Of a stretch of DNA of 64,000 nucleotides, positions 45,175 through 57,029 are shown piece after piece. Made by a program: the position numbers and the translations under genes. The notes beneath the pieces are model-generated. The model ran no database searches. It was not told the DNA's origin and saw only the letters and a program-made list of their open reading frames with translations. The stretch is from positions 78,680,001 through 78,744,000 of the forward strand of contig NC_072895.1 in NCBI RefSeq assembly GCF_027943255.1, given 5' to 3'. Source of the DNA: Anastrepha obliqua (taxonomy: Eukaryota; Arthropoda; Insecta; Diptera; Tephritidae). Each line of letters opens with the position of its first letter. The first letter of the stretch is position 1.

Positions 45175-46001
45175 AGTGAAAATCGCAAAACACACCTGCG
45201 ATTGACTGATATACCTATGTATGTAATTAAATGTCAAAAACAAGGTAATTGGCAGATCACGCTCAAACCTTGCAACATTATAGTGGACAGTTGTACCAAC
45301 ATTCCTGCAAAAAAATTGAGACATATGTGTAACGCGCGCTTTTTAAATGAAGAATTACCGATATTTTTTTGACAAAATGTATGTATATCCTTTTGTTAGT
45401 TGTTTGGCTGAGCTTCTCCTCCAATTTGCTTGTATCTGTGTTTTGATTCGAAGGCCGGATGGATTTTCATGAGCAGCTTTGCCATGCAGAGATATATTTG
45501 GAGGTTTGTCTTTACCTGCCGAGGGGCAACCGCCATCAGAAAAAATATAATATGAAATTTTTTTATTGCGATATTTGGAAAAATATTCGGTCTGTATTAT
45601 TAACAGGTTTTTTTGGTACCTGGAAATAATAAATAATAATTTTCTCTTGCGCCACAAGGGAGCAAGATTATTACTCATTATTCTTTGTTTATTTTCATAA
45701 ATAATAAGAATAAGGGATTATACGAGTAATAACGATTTCCTCGAGATAGTAGTGGTAGTCGAACTGACTGCCTTTCTTGGGTTCATCACTGGTTCCAAAT
45801 CTATGTAATTTTGCCTGTTTTATAACATAGAATTTTTTTTGAAAATTACGGTTATATAAGAGATGGGCGTGGTTATCGATAAATTTCGCAATAACCTTCT
45901 TTTAAAAGACGTGCTCTTGAAGAGATCTGCAAAAATATGTAAACTTTTTCTTGAGTTATAGCTGGCATTATGAGAAGGATATAGGTATAGTCATATAAAT
46001 A
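45175..46001. other. Intergenic stretch with a diverged SINE fragment
   Basis: Holds the SINE relic at 45390-45545 and otherwise AT-rich sequence. Confidence 0.35.
45390..45545 (-). repeat. Diverged SINE copy, body only
   Basis: On the + strand it reads TTGTTTGGCTGAGCTTCTCC, then GCCATGCAGAGATATATTTG, GGAGGTTTG and ACCTGCCGAGGGGCAACCGC. This matches the SINE body with many substitutions; the head is absent. Confidence 0.65.
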
Positions 46002-47208
46002 AAGGGTGATTTTTTAAGAGCTATAGGAAAGTTTTTCAAAAAACACACGTAAAATTCAGAAAAATGCATGAAATGTTTATTTAAATCGATAGTACAGTCC
46101 ATATAATTTCATGCAAATGTTGACCGCGACTGCGCTTCAAATGGTCCATCCGTATCTCACAATGCTTTAATGTTGTCTTCCAGGCTTGTCTGAATAGACA
46201 TGAGCTTTAACATAACCCCACAAAAAATAATCTAAAGGTGTTATATCGCACGATCTAGGTGGCCAATTGACAGGTCCCGAACGTGAAATAAAATGTTCAC
46301 CGAACTCGACTCTCAACAAGTCCATTGTTACGCGTGCTGTGTGGCATGTGGCACCGTCTTGCTGAAACCACATGTCATGCAAGTCCAGCTCTTGCATTTT
46401 GGGCAAAAAAAAAGTTGGATATCATTTTACGGTAGCGCTCACCATTCACAGTTACGTTACGATTCGCAGCATGTTTGAAGAAGTACGGTCCAATGATACC
46501 TCCAGCCCATAAACCGCACCAAACTGTGACCTTTTCTGGATACATTGGTAGCTTTTGTAATTCTTCTGGCTGATCTTCACTCCGGGATCGACAATTCTGC
46601 TTATTTACGTACCCATTGAATCAAAAATGAGCTTCGTCGCTGATAAAAAGTGGATCTTCGGCCAACTTTCCTAGAGCCCATTCACCAAAAATTCTGCGTT
46701 GCGGTAGGTAGTTCGGCTTGAATTCTTGCACCAGCTTTATTTTGAAAGGCTTCATACCTAAATCCTGTCGCAAAATTTTCCACATTGTTGAGTAACAGAG
46801 GCCCAATTGCTGCGAACGGCGACGAAGCGATAATTGATGGCCATCATTAACACTGGCCGATAAAGCTGCGATATTTTCTTCAGTTCGCACTCTACGTAAG
46901 CTTGTTGGTGGTTTGATGTCCAATAATGTAAATTTGGTTCTAAATTTAGTCACAATAGCTCGAATAGCCGCTTCAGTGGGTCGATTAAACTGACCATAAA
47001 ATGGAAGAAGCACGCGATAAACTTTCTTAACAGAACACGTATTTTTATAATAAAATTCAATGATTTGCAAACGTTGTTCGTTTGTAAGACGATTCATAGT
47101 TAAATTATAGAAAAAACTGAAGATGTTTGACAGTAAAACAAAACACGAAACGTACGTCAGCTGTTTAAACCAACTGTTTGAAAAGATAATAGCTAAAAAA
47201 TCACTCGT
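46002..47208 (-). mobile_element. DD41D-type mariner, copy 2, nearly full length
   Basis: A 1207-bp unit with TA borders (46000-46001 and 47209-47210) and TIR-like ends (AAGGGTGATTTTTTAAGAGC; complement of right ACGAGTGATTTTTTAGCTAT). The transposase relic runs from an ATG at 47097 (MNRLTNEQRLQIIEFYYKN). It has SDEAHF near 46625 followed at once by a stop, NGYVNKQN, VWCGLWAGGIIGPYFF near 46490-46540, WFQQDGATCHTA near 46330-46365, and NWPPRSCDITPLDYFLWGYV near 46210-46270, with 41 residues between the second and third Asp. The C-terminus is cut by a deletion after YSDKPG. Confidence 0.9.
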
Positions 47209-47210
47209 TA

Positions 47211-48623
47211 CATACCAAAATGATTAAAATTAGACATGACTGTCCGTCCGCCCGATTCAATGAAACTTGGTATACATATTGTTTGAGGTAGTGTCCGAAA
47301 TTGTTCAAATTTGACACAAATATTGAACTCAAGTAAAATTTTGAAAATTTGTGTAATTTTGTGTGTATCAAACGACGACTTAATAAAATAGGCCAAATTT
47401 CGGTACATGTATTGCATGTATATTTGTATGTATTTATATATACAAGGTGGCACATAATTAATCATCGATTTTTGCTTTTGAATAACTTTTTCACTAAATA
47501 ATATAAAAAAAAAAATGTTGAGTGATAAAAATATTTATTTTAACCTTTACGCGCTCGATTGCTGGTCTCTTTGTATACTGCAGCTAGCTCACAAGTGTCA
47601 AACACGATTCACGTACGTCGTCATTTGCAAAAATTATAAACTTTTCGACATGGTGATTAAGTGTGCGTCACCTTTTACAAATATAATTGGACCTTGCACC
47701 CTTTTTGGGTGTTTGGCAGAGTTTCTCCTCCAATTTGTGGTATGCGTCTTGATGTTTTTCGACAAATGGAGGGACCTACAGTTTCCTGATGGTTTTTTAT
47801 GAACAGTATAAAGGAGAGAAAAAACTTCCCCCCGTGTTTCATAAATAATAAATGATAGTCACGCACCAACCCATTCGGCTGTGGCTGCCGCTACCTCATT
47901 TAAATTCCACATAAATAGGGCCCACTTTTTTATTTGTTAAGACTAAATTTCCGTCCGTCTGTCTGCTGGTACAAGCTTTGTTTGGTTCCAAAAATTAATA
48001 AATTAACAGCAAGCCAGGGTATATAAAGTTCGGTCCAGACCTTCCTCGCTTGCTTTAATTAGTTTTTTTTTATTTGTTTACAATTTCTGGCAACCCATAT
48101 ACCTGCTTACCTCCATAAAAACAATTAAAGACTTTGAGCCAACATTTTTAATGTTTTTGCTCAATCTATAAATTTTTAAGTTTTTGGCTGGACCTTGGTG
48201 CATTTTGACATAGATATGAACATAAGCATATCTGAGTATCATAATAAGAAGAACTTACCGTTGTTTGCCGCGCACAAGAATTTATTACCATATTGCAAGC
48301 AATGAAATACATGAATACTCGTACTAGAATAAATTTGCGTTTGATAAAAATTTGCATTTTGCCTCTAATTTTCGTACATATTTACTGAATGACAACACCA
48401 AGTATACTGAATAGTTTGTCACTATTTTTTACTAAATCCAGTATCAAAGAAAGCAATTCTGGCAGTGGACATGACCCATCCTCATAATGGTTTTAGCATG
48501 TTTCAGATATGTATGTGTGTTTGTACATGTAATTGCATATGGATTCCACTATCTGGTGCCCATCTGCCTAGTTGGCATGCAATGCACGCTAATTACTGCA
48601 CAAAAGGCATTTTAACTATGTAT
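47211..48623. other. Intergenic stretch downstream of the Idgf-like gene
   Basis: Contains the rearranged SINE copy at 47683-47892. Otherwise AT-rich with no recognised gene. Confidence 0.35.
47683..47892 (-). repeat. Rearranged SINE copy
   Basis: The + strand has CACCCTTTTTGGGTGTTTGG and CGACAAATGGAGGGACCTAC (body), then an unrelated or heavily diverged stretch, and then ATAGTCACGCACCAACCCAT plus GCTGCCGCTACC (head complement). The central TAGCGGTCGCC block is missing, so this is an internally deleted copy. Confidence 0.65.
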
Positions 48624-48629
48624 TTTATT
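48624..48629 (-). terminator. Putative polyadenylation signal of the Idgf-like gene
   Basis: AATAAA on the minus strand lies about 77 nt after the Idgf stop codon, a typical distance for a compact fly 3' UTR. Confidence 0.5.
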
Positions 48630-48705
48630 GAAAGGTTTAATTATTGTATTTTTTCACTCACTGCCGTGTATGAAATCCTTAAACAACGTGATTTTTTTAT
48701 TTCGT

Positions 48706-50721
48706 TTACAATTTGAACTTAATGCTTCTTAATATTGGATATTTCTCGCCTGCGCATTGGCCGCGGAAATCGTCCAGTGATAAATCGAACAGAGCCACAC
48801 CACCCAAACCCTTAGCATACACATAACCCGCTTTAGTAGCTGCCGTGCTAGGCTCCTCATATCCCACCCATAAGCCATAAAGCCCCTCGTCATCGGCCGA
48901 ACGGTATGCATAGCTTCCATAACGCTGGCGCGGATCACCCACTTTACGTAATGGGGCGTCATCGCCATCCAACTCCTTGTCCCGCTGCAATTTCTCACAG
49001 ATTTCTGGCCAACTCAGTAAGCCAGGAATACGAATTTGTTTACCAGCAGGTCCTGGGCCTTCCGTGCGCTCAATCGGTGGATAGCCGGTAATACCTGAAT
49101 CCCTTGACATTACCCACGACCGCCCGTACGCCGGTACACCGATATTAATTTTATTACTAGGTGCTGAGTTATTGAGCCAGTACTGCACTTGGTAGTCGAT
49201 GTTGTGAGTGGGATCGCGTTCAAACATTTCGTATATGGGTGCGGTATGGTCCGCCACCTTCGGATCACGTTCCGGTGTTTGAAAGTCAAAGCTACCAAGA
49301 TTGACGAAATCAACCAAAGGAATCACGCTGGGAATATCGATGAAAACTGCGTAAACCATACGTATAGTGTAAATTTACATATATTTGGAAAATAGATTTA
49401 CGCAACTTACGATTAGCATTCACATGAGGTAGCATCGTTAGAGTCAAAATATGTCCGTCACTGCGAAAGGCGTCCTTCAATTCACGCACCAGAGTTGCGA
49501 ACTGTGTTTTGTGCTCTTCTGCTTTCTCATCAACAACTTTGCTACCTGAGAACCAACTTTTGAAGGTTTTCCAAGCCTTTTTCAATTTGTTTTCCACCAC
49601 TACTGGATGATTTTTAGGGAACTGCCAAGCCAAATCGAGACCATCGAAGTCAAAATTTTTTAAAAGCGTCAAAGCGCTATTGACAAATGTGTTGCGATGC
49701 GCCTGACTCTCTAGCACACTGAGATATGGATTTTCAAGTGTCTGGTCAAAGTGATCGCGATCACCGCCCACAGACAGTAAAATGAGCAATTGGGGATGAT
49801 TGCGGCGCAGGTTGGTGATTGTGCGATAGTGATTTCGTGCTACATCTAATTCCATATTAGCAGGACGTAACTGGTAGTTCTCGGGATCGATACCGACATA
49901 ACCGTAAACCAGATATTGACAAAACTGCAAGGCTGGCTCCAAGTCTTGCGGGGCTACTTGAGCCGGACCTGCAATTAATTAGATTTTTATACAATTTATG
50001 AAATGGATACAACTAATGTTTATTTGAAATAACTACTCCTTTCAAGCTTTTCTGAGACATGACTTAATAAACATATTTACATATTTGCGTATATTGTTTA
50101 CTTTGAGTGCTGTCGGTTTAGTGATTAGTGTATCATACCGCTGATAACCTAATGGCACCGATTATTTTTCGAATAAAAAATAAAATACATACATGCATAG
50201 ATGTAAGTACAAATAGATATAAATGTATATATAAATGTAGATTTAAATAAAATGCACTGCTATTTATGCATTGAAATTTATGTATGTCAGTCACTACATT
50301 TCAATTATAATTTTGCCAAAAGACAATTCAATAACAAAGCAATATACAAAATATATAGGTATACCACAGATTTGTACAAATATGCTTTTATTTTTTTTAA
50401 TTTTTTTAAATTTTTTTAAATTTATTTTAATTTATTTTGTTTTCTTAGCATTAACATAGACACATATTTGGAGAGTTTACCAGTGTCTATTTCTATTTAC
50501 TATACTGCATATGTATATATGTTTGTTTTTATTTTTATGTTTTGTTATTGCTATTTTACAAGTAAAAAAATACATATGTATGTATTCATATACTTATAAG
50601 TCCCACAATTCTAACCTTCTCTAATATGACTCGCTGAGTCATAATAACAAACCATCCTGGCGGCTTGTATGCCCACTATGAATATGAGCAAATTTATTAA
50701 AAAAAATATTACTTTCAACAT
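48706..50721 (-). CDS. Imaginal disc growth factor (chitinase-like, GH18 fold), Idgf6-like, complete
   Basis: Coding exons in order are 50721-50616, 49968-49411 and 49346-48706; the introns are 647 and 64 nt and the product is 434 aa, the usual family length. Exon 1 encodes a hydrophobic signal peptide (about residues 1-21) and the conserved start of the mature protein, MVCYYDS. The GH18 active-site motif reads DGLDLAWQ: the catalytic Glu is Gln and the preceding Asp is Ala, so the protein should be a non-enzymatic, secreted, chitinase-like growth factor, as is known for Idgfs. The C-terminus (GVALFDLS, then KYPILRSIK) is most like Drosophila Idgf6 as I remember it. A possible N-glycosylation site is NNS in WLNNSAP. 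Relative to other Idgfs, two residues seem missing at the exon 2/3 junction. Which paralogue it is remains uncertain. Confidence 0.92.
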
Positions 50722-51234
50722 TTTGCGCTTATTGAAATGATCTACACAGTTCAAGTTTAAAATGCAAACTAAAATTGTTTGCAATTTGCGGAGTAAAGAA
50801 TTAAATAAACACTTAAATAAGATGAACTTATCAGCAAATTTAATTAATTAGTCCACGCATACAAATACATATTTCTATGCGAGCGATACAGTACGCCCCA
50901 GATATAATTGTTCTAAATAACAACTTGCATGTTGTTGACTAGAAGACCCGGCGAACTTCGTCCCGCTCAAAATTTATATAAAATGAATGAATCCTGTAGC
51001 ATTAAATGTTGCTAAATTACATTCTTCGTTTATTTGTCCAGAGCGTAAATAAAAATATATCGGCTTTACAATACGCTAACATGCCACATATTTTTACAAA
51101 TACTCCGACACCATCTAGTTTTTCAAAATTAACTCCATTCAAAGTAATTTCCTCAAAATTTCGTTGAATTCTGATGAAAATAAAATTTCTCATGCAAACG
51201 ACGGTATATGCCTTATGACACACACATGTACCGA
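50722..51234. other. Upstream of the Idgf-like gene, promoter not resolved
   Basis: AT-rich. Near 50949-50971 the minus strand has GGACGAAGTTCGCCGGGT, a short motif I associate with ends of dispersed insect elements; the identity is unsure. No convincing TATA or initiator was assigned. Confidence 0.3.
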
Positions 51235-51421
51235 CATGGGGCCGTTCAAAAACCTCGTGATGCGCTGGGGGGAGGGGGGGTAGAGGGTATCGGTTATATC
51301 ACGAATTATCACGTGTCTTTCAGGAGGGGTGTAAAGATTGATCACAGAGAATCACAAGGGGGGAGTGGGGGGTCAATTTTTTCTGAAATTCGGGACACGA
51401 GGTTTATGAACGGCCCCCATG
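51235..51421. mobile_element. MITE with 25-bp terminal inverted repeats
   Basis: The left end CATGGGGCCGTTCAAAAACC and the complement of the right end CATGGGGGCCGTTCATAAAC both continue into CTCGTG, with only one base change and one extra G. The inside is GC/G-rich (a GGGGGGAGGGGGGG-like run near 51267-51280) and non-coding. Confidence 0.75.
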
Positions 51422-51424
51422 TTG

Positions 51425-52082
51425 AAAGGACTAATGCTAGTAAATGAAACAGCCGCGAAAGTAGGCCTCGAAATAAACATCGGCAAAACCAGGTAATGCA
51501 TTTAAACTCGATCTGTACACACAATTTTAAAATTGACGGTACTGAGCTTGAAGAAATTAGACCCTTTAGCTACTTAGTCAGCATTATATCTTAAAGCGGA
51601 GGCTGAGAAGAAAATATTACCAATCGCATAAGTAAAGCGCAACAGGCTTTTGGATCTCTTAAAGGTTTCTGGAAATCCTCTGTGATCAGTTGTAACACTA
51701 AAATAAAAATATTGAACTCTAATGTCAAGTTCACCCTATTGTACGGCTGCGAAACTTGGCCACAGACTTGCAGCGCTTACTAGTATTTGTGCACCGTTGC
51801 CTCCGTACAGTACTTTGCATCTTCTGGTCCCACACCATATCCAATCAAAGCTTATGGGCTATGACGAACCAAACTCCAATGCGAATGTAAATACTCAAAA
51901 GAAAGTGGGGGTGGCTTGGACACATTTTAAGAAGAGATCCGAACGTTAACACTCATAATGCGATTGATTGGACCCCGCAAGGTAGCCGACGCAGAGGCAG
52001 ACCATCACTAACCTGGAGAAGAATATTAGAAACGGATATAGCAAGGACAAACAAAAGTTGGAATATTTTCTAGGAGACTTTT
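51425..52082 (+). pseudogene. RTE-like LINE 3' end relic
   Basis: The + frames read KIDGTELEEIRPFSYL near 51530-51577, ISKAQQAFGSLKGFWKSSVI near 51625-51685, LLYGCETW near 51737-51760 and ADAEADHH in one frame, which in another frame is a GRRRGRPSLTWRR-like block near 51970-52020. This is the order of an RT C-terminus and tail. A deletion separates the ETW block from the following region; stops are present. Confidence 0.75.
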
Positions 52083-52399
52083 TAAATTTTTTCATTGTAA
52101 TATTTTTCTTCTTTTCGAAACAAATACAACAACAAAGTATCACTTAAATCGGACGATCCGTCCCAGTTGAGTAGTAACTACTACTTATATAAAGCATTAC
52201 TAACGTATAAAACATATCATTGGCGACGCAAGGAAAAGCTAGCATTCGTTTGTTTTGCCTATTGTTAATAAAAATAATGATACAGTGAGTAATTGACTGT
52301 CTACCAGTTCACATCTTCTTACTGTGCCTCTATACTAGCAAAGCGATCAAATTTTGTGTTGTTGTATGTATAGTGCTATTCTAATTTTAATTCGTTTCA
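52083..52399. other. Short spacer
   Basis: Between two LINE relics. AT-rich, nothing recognised. Confidence 0.3.
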
Positions 52400-52414
52400 T
52401 TTTACACCCAAAAC

Positions 52415-53683
52415 GTGAAACTTAACTATATAAGTAAACGCAGTGTGATTAAAAAAAAATTATCTACCATATCCTCAGAGCGAGGAGGGAGGGATCATAA
52501 TTACTTTGCAATTCTCGGGCAAGAGCCCCCATCCAAACGTAAAACCCTTAACCTTAATAATACACGTGACTTTCCTTACCTCAAGAAAAACAACAAACCA
52601 TTAAACGTCAACCCAACAACTTGCCCAACATTTTTTATTGTGAAAAACAAAGATAACACGAAACCACTAAAACATTTCATATATTTTTACTACAAAAGGC
52701 CCTAGAGTCAATCACTACAGAGCAGCCAAACTCAATTTCGTTTACCAGAGATGGAGATCTCCTCGTATTAACAAAAAATAATCAACAAACCACAAAATGT
52801 CTTAAAGCTACTAAATTATTAAATTTTTGTGATATTTCAGTGAGCCTTCACCCCACACTCAATATCATAAAAGGTGTGATTTACTCTACTTTTCTATCCA
52901 CCTTAACTGAAAATGAAATTGTTGAAGGTCTACAAACCAAGGAGCCACAGAATGCAAAAAAAAATACTAAATTTAAAGACGGTAAAGTCATAAACACTCC
53001 CTTGCATATTATTATTTTTAATGCATACGAACTACCTGTCGAAGTCAATGTAGCTTGGTTGAAAGTAAAGGTGGAGCCCTATATCTCATCCCCAATGCAA
53101 TGCAAAAATTGCTATACTTTAGGTCATACATTAGAACATTGTAAATCCGAAAATAAATGCAACGTGTGTTCCTCTACATTTCACGACCCCTCACCATGTA
53201 TAAAAGTTGAGTGCATTAATTGTAAGCAACAGCATAGATCCAACAACATCAAATGTCCAACATTACAAAAGAGGAAAGATATACTTACCTACAAAACATT
53301 AAACAAGTGCTCTTTTCGCGAAGCCACTGAAACAGTTAATCATAATCAAAAAGAATATATTTCCCCACGGGAAAATCTAGAAGAAGCAATACAAAAAAAG
53401 GTAAAAAAACCAAAAGAACAGAAAGCATATATGTACTCAAAACAACAACAACAATAATCTCCCAACTATATCCAATTTACCAAATCTCTCCCATACTACT
53501 GAAAGCGCAGAAACCACTCAAAGAGCCACTTTTAATCCATCCACTAATCAACAAGAAAACTCTATAATAGAAATACAGAATACAGTTAACCAAGATAACT
53601 CATCAAATCACTCTCCTTTACCCAACAATACTATTCCTCTCTCTAACAACTCAAACTACACAAATATTATAGAAAACCATTAA
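52415..53683 (+). pseudogene. LINE ORF1 (gag-like) with three zinc knuckles, frameshifted
   Basis: A nucleic-acid-binding ORF1 relic. The zinc-knuckle region at about 53096-53260 reads CKNCYTLGHTLEHC, CNVCSSTFHDPSPC and CINCKQQHRSNNIKC; the first two are perfect C-x2-C-x4-H-x4-C motifs. The frame is open from 52840 to 53457, with one frameshift upstream near 52705. A second frameshift after a glutamine (CAA) run at about 53440-53457 moves the reading into SNLPNLSHTTESAETTQRAT, ending at a TAA near 53683. Confidence 0.82.
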
Positions 53684-53768
53684 ACTACTCAAAACCACAT
53701 GCTTAATTCATCCACAAGCCAACAAGCAATAAACCCAATAATAAATAGCAACTCTATGAACCTCTCTA

Positions 53769-54381
<613 letters not shown>

Positions 54382-55336
54382 TATATCAGACAGCAACAAT
54401 CTCACTATTCCCAATGTACAAACTACAGATAGCCTCACAGAAATCGATTTACAGCATCTCTTTCCAAACTCAGATACCCCATTCCTGCTTTTGGGCGATT
54501 TAAACGCCTGGAGTCCGCTTTGGGGCTCCCCGAACTTTAAGAAAAAAGAAAGAATAATCAGTAACTTCATTCAAAACAGTAATTTGATTTTACTTAACGA
54601 CAAATCCTCAACACATTTTTCAATAAGGTCCTCACACACTCGCATAGGCCTTAGCATCTGCAATCCTCCCCTCAACAACGCTGCTGCATGGAAAATCTTT
54701 GATGAGTCTTACGACAGCGACCACTACCCAATTTCACTGAGCTTATTTAATCACAACACTCTGCCACACACAGATAATACCAAACGCTACAACTTAGAGC
54801 TAGCAGATTGGTCCTCCTACCAGACCCTAATAGGTTTTCGCTTTGACAATCTTACACTAAACAGAAACAACAGCAACCAATCAACAGCAATCCTAACAAG
54901 GAAAATTAAACTTTGCGCTAATGCATCAATTCCCACTCGTACACCAAACCATCACAGTCGGGTTACTCACTGGTGGAATGAAAATTTATTCTCTCTCAGA
55001 CACGAAAAAGTGTATCTCTGGAAAACTGCAAAGCGCAACCCCACAAAAGAAAATATTTTAGAATACAAAAAGGCAAATGCCAAATTCAAAAGAGAACGCT
55101 TCGTAGAATTTACCAGAGATATAACCACCAAACCCCATCAAGTACTCTTTGGAAGAAGGTTAATATCCTACACGGTAACTTCCCTTCGAACAGAATACAT
55201 GCCATACAAACATCCGAAATCTCCTCCGCATCCTCTAATGAAGAAATCGGACTTTTCTTCGTCAAAACGTGGTCAGAACTTTCTAAAAACCGAACTTTCT
55301 CCAACGAATTTGTCTACAAAAAACATCTTTATATAG
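54382..55336 (+). pseudogene. LINE ORF2 start: EEP endonuclease domain, truncated
   Basis: The frame is open for over 300 codons. FLLLGDLNAWSPLWGS near 54485-54530 carries the conserved GDxNAxxxxWG motif of LINE apurinic-like endonucleases. SDHYPISLSL near 54715-54745 carries the catalytic His. The linker HHSRVTHWWNENLFSLRHEK near 54950-55010 precedes where RT would begin. The N-terminal catalytic Asn and Glu regions lie in the part disrupted by the mariner or lost. Confidence 0.8.
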
Positions 55337-55800
55337 GGTGGGCCATGTAAAATTTGCTTTTTGAATCGGCTATAAAAAAAGTAATCAATATTTTTTTAAC
55401 CTTCGATTTCGTGTTTTAAAGCATCAATCGTCTCTGGATAGTTCGCATAGCATTTGTCCTTAACGGCTCCCCACAAAAAATAGTCCAACGGGCTTAAATC
55501 ACAGCTCCGAGGCGGCCAATTGATATCGGAATTCGTTCAAAAACGGTAGCCAAAAGTTCGAGTGTAACTTTGGCAGTGTGACAAGTTGCACCGTCCTGTT
55601 GAAACCAAATGACGTCCATGTCATCCTCTTCAATTTTTGGAAACAAAAACTCGTTGAGCAGGTCACGGTAACGCTCGCCATTTACTGTAAGCAACCAACC
55701 AACCAAAAATGGTCCAATTATTCCACTGCTTGACAATGCACACCAAGCCTTCTCTTTGGGATCGCCACTGTAAAGTGGAAACGGAAATTTCACTTATTTA
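55337..55800 (-). pseudogene. DD41D-like mariner relic, 3' part
   Basis: The minus strand reads AWCALSSSGIIGPFLVGW near 55700-55750, LTVNGERYRDLLNEFLF near 55640-55690, WFQQDGATCHTAKVTLELL near 55555-55612, then, after a frameshift, NWPPRSCDLSPLDYFLWGAV near 55465-55520 and YPETIDALKHEIEG before a stop near 55400. The + strand end GGGTGGGCCATGTAAAATTT is the probable terminus. The N-terminal half is missing; the break at 55800 abuts a SINE. Confidence 0.8.
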
Positions 55801-55806
55801 CACTTC

Positions 55807-55956
55807 GACCGCCGTAGCCGAATGGGTTGGTGCATGACTACCATTGGGGAGTGCGTAGGTTCGCATATCCGTGTATGAAATAGCAAAAGTGGGCTTAATA
55901 CTGTAGGCCCACCTCCATTTGTGAAACAACATCAAGACGCACGCCACAAATAGGAT
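55807..55956 (+). repeat. SINE copy with tRNA-like head, internally deleted
   Basis: The head is CCGTAGCCGAATGGGTTGG with GGTTCGCATATCC as a mutated B box, then GTGTATGAAATAGC, and directly CTGTAGGCCCACCTCCATTT and CATCAAGACGCACGCCACAA. The TAGCGGTCGCC block is deleted, as in the 47683 copy. Confidence 0.75.
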
Positions 55957-57029
55957 GAAATAAACTTTTATCATTACTTATTATTTTTTATTGAACTTTT
56001 AACTCCTAATTCCGCCACCGGACACCCTGTACATTACTTGATCTCATTTCCGTAACAGAAAATAATTTATTTTATTAAATTGAAGTTATTATAAGGGAAG
56101 CAATCTAAATTTGTTAAATTTTGTATAACCCACCAACGGATTTGTAAAAAAATGAAAATAAATACATACATACACAACTTTAATCATATACATGCATAGG
56201 TCTGTGGATATGTATCTACATTAGTCAACATAATTACATTTTTGCTTCTAATGAGTTTTTCTATGATGGAAATATCCTAAGTTTAGTTTGTAAACAATTA
56301 TAAAACATAAATAAGTTTGTAAATACAAAACAACAAGCAGAGTTGAAAAAATCAAAACAGACAGACAGCAGACAACGACTTCTTTGAGTTTTGGTAACAC
56401 CAAAACAAAAAAAGCTATGATTTGAATTGATATGCTATGAAACAAGCGTTAATAACAGCTACAGCACCAACACTGAATTCAGCCAAAGCAATCGCAACAA
56501 AAACAAGAAATACACAACAACATTTTTATATTATGTATGTGAATTTGCGCGCGAATCGCGGTGGAAAGGAAAAGGAATGGGAAAATGTGGGTCAGTGCGA
56601 TGAAGTGCAGATTTTATAATCGCAAAGAAAAAAAAGCACAAAAAACAGTTACTATGTGGATGCATTTGAGGTAGTAACTATAAAAACAAACGCTTACTGC
56701 ATTAACTGCACAATAGCAATAACAACAAACGTACATATATATGCACATACACACATATATTTTTATATTAACGTGTAAGTACAGGTAAACCTCGTTAAAT
56801 ATGACGGTGCTTTGTGAAAACTGTCTTGCGGACAAAACAGCAGAGGTTTTGTTACTGTTTAAAAGTTTCTATGGGTTGCCCGCCAAACTAAGAAAATATT
56901 TTTCCCCAAGGAGAAATATAACTCCAAAAAAATAATAATAGCACTGGTTTTTTTTTTTTGCGCACCGGATGCTACTAAATTCGGTATTTATTTAAATTTT
57001 TTTCGTTTAAATTTGAAATTATTAAATAA
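55957..57029. other. Spacer, one short unrecognised frame
   Basis: A + frame at 56437-56619 (60 codons, starting at a true ATG) has mixed composition with a charged end (RANRGGKEKEWENVG). It may be a host exon or chance; I cannot tell. ACAT/ATGT runs lie near 56730-56760. Confidence 0.3.

Noticed and set aside
52840..53457. Zinc-knuckle frame considered as a retroviral or LTR-element gag
   Set aside because: The knuckle spacing plus a following EEP endonuclease frame, and the absence of LTRs, protease or integrase, fit a non-LTR element.
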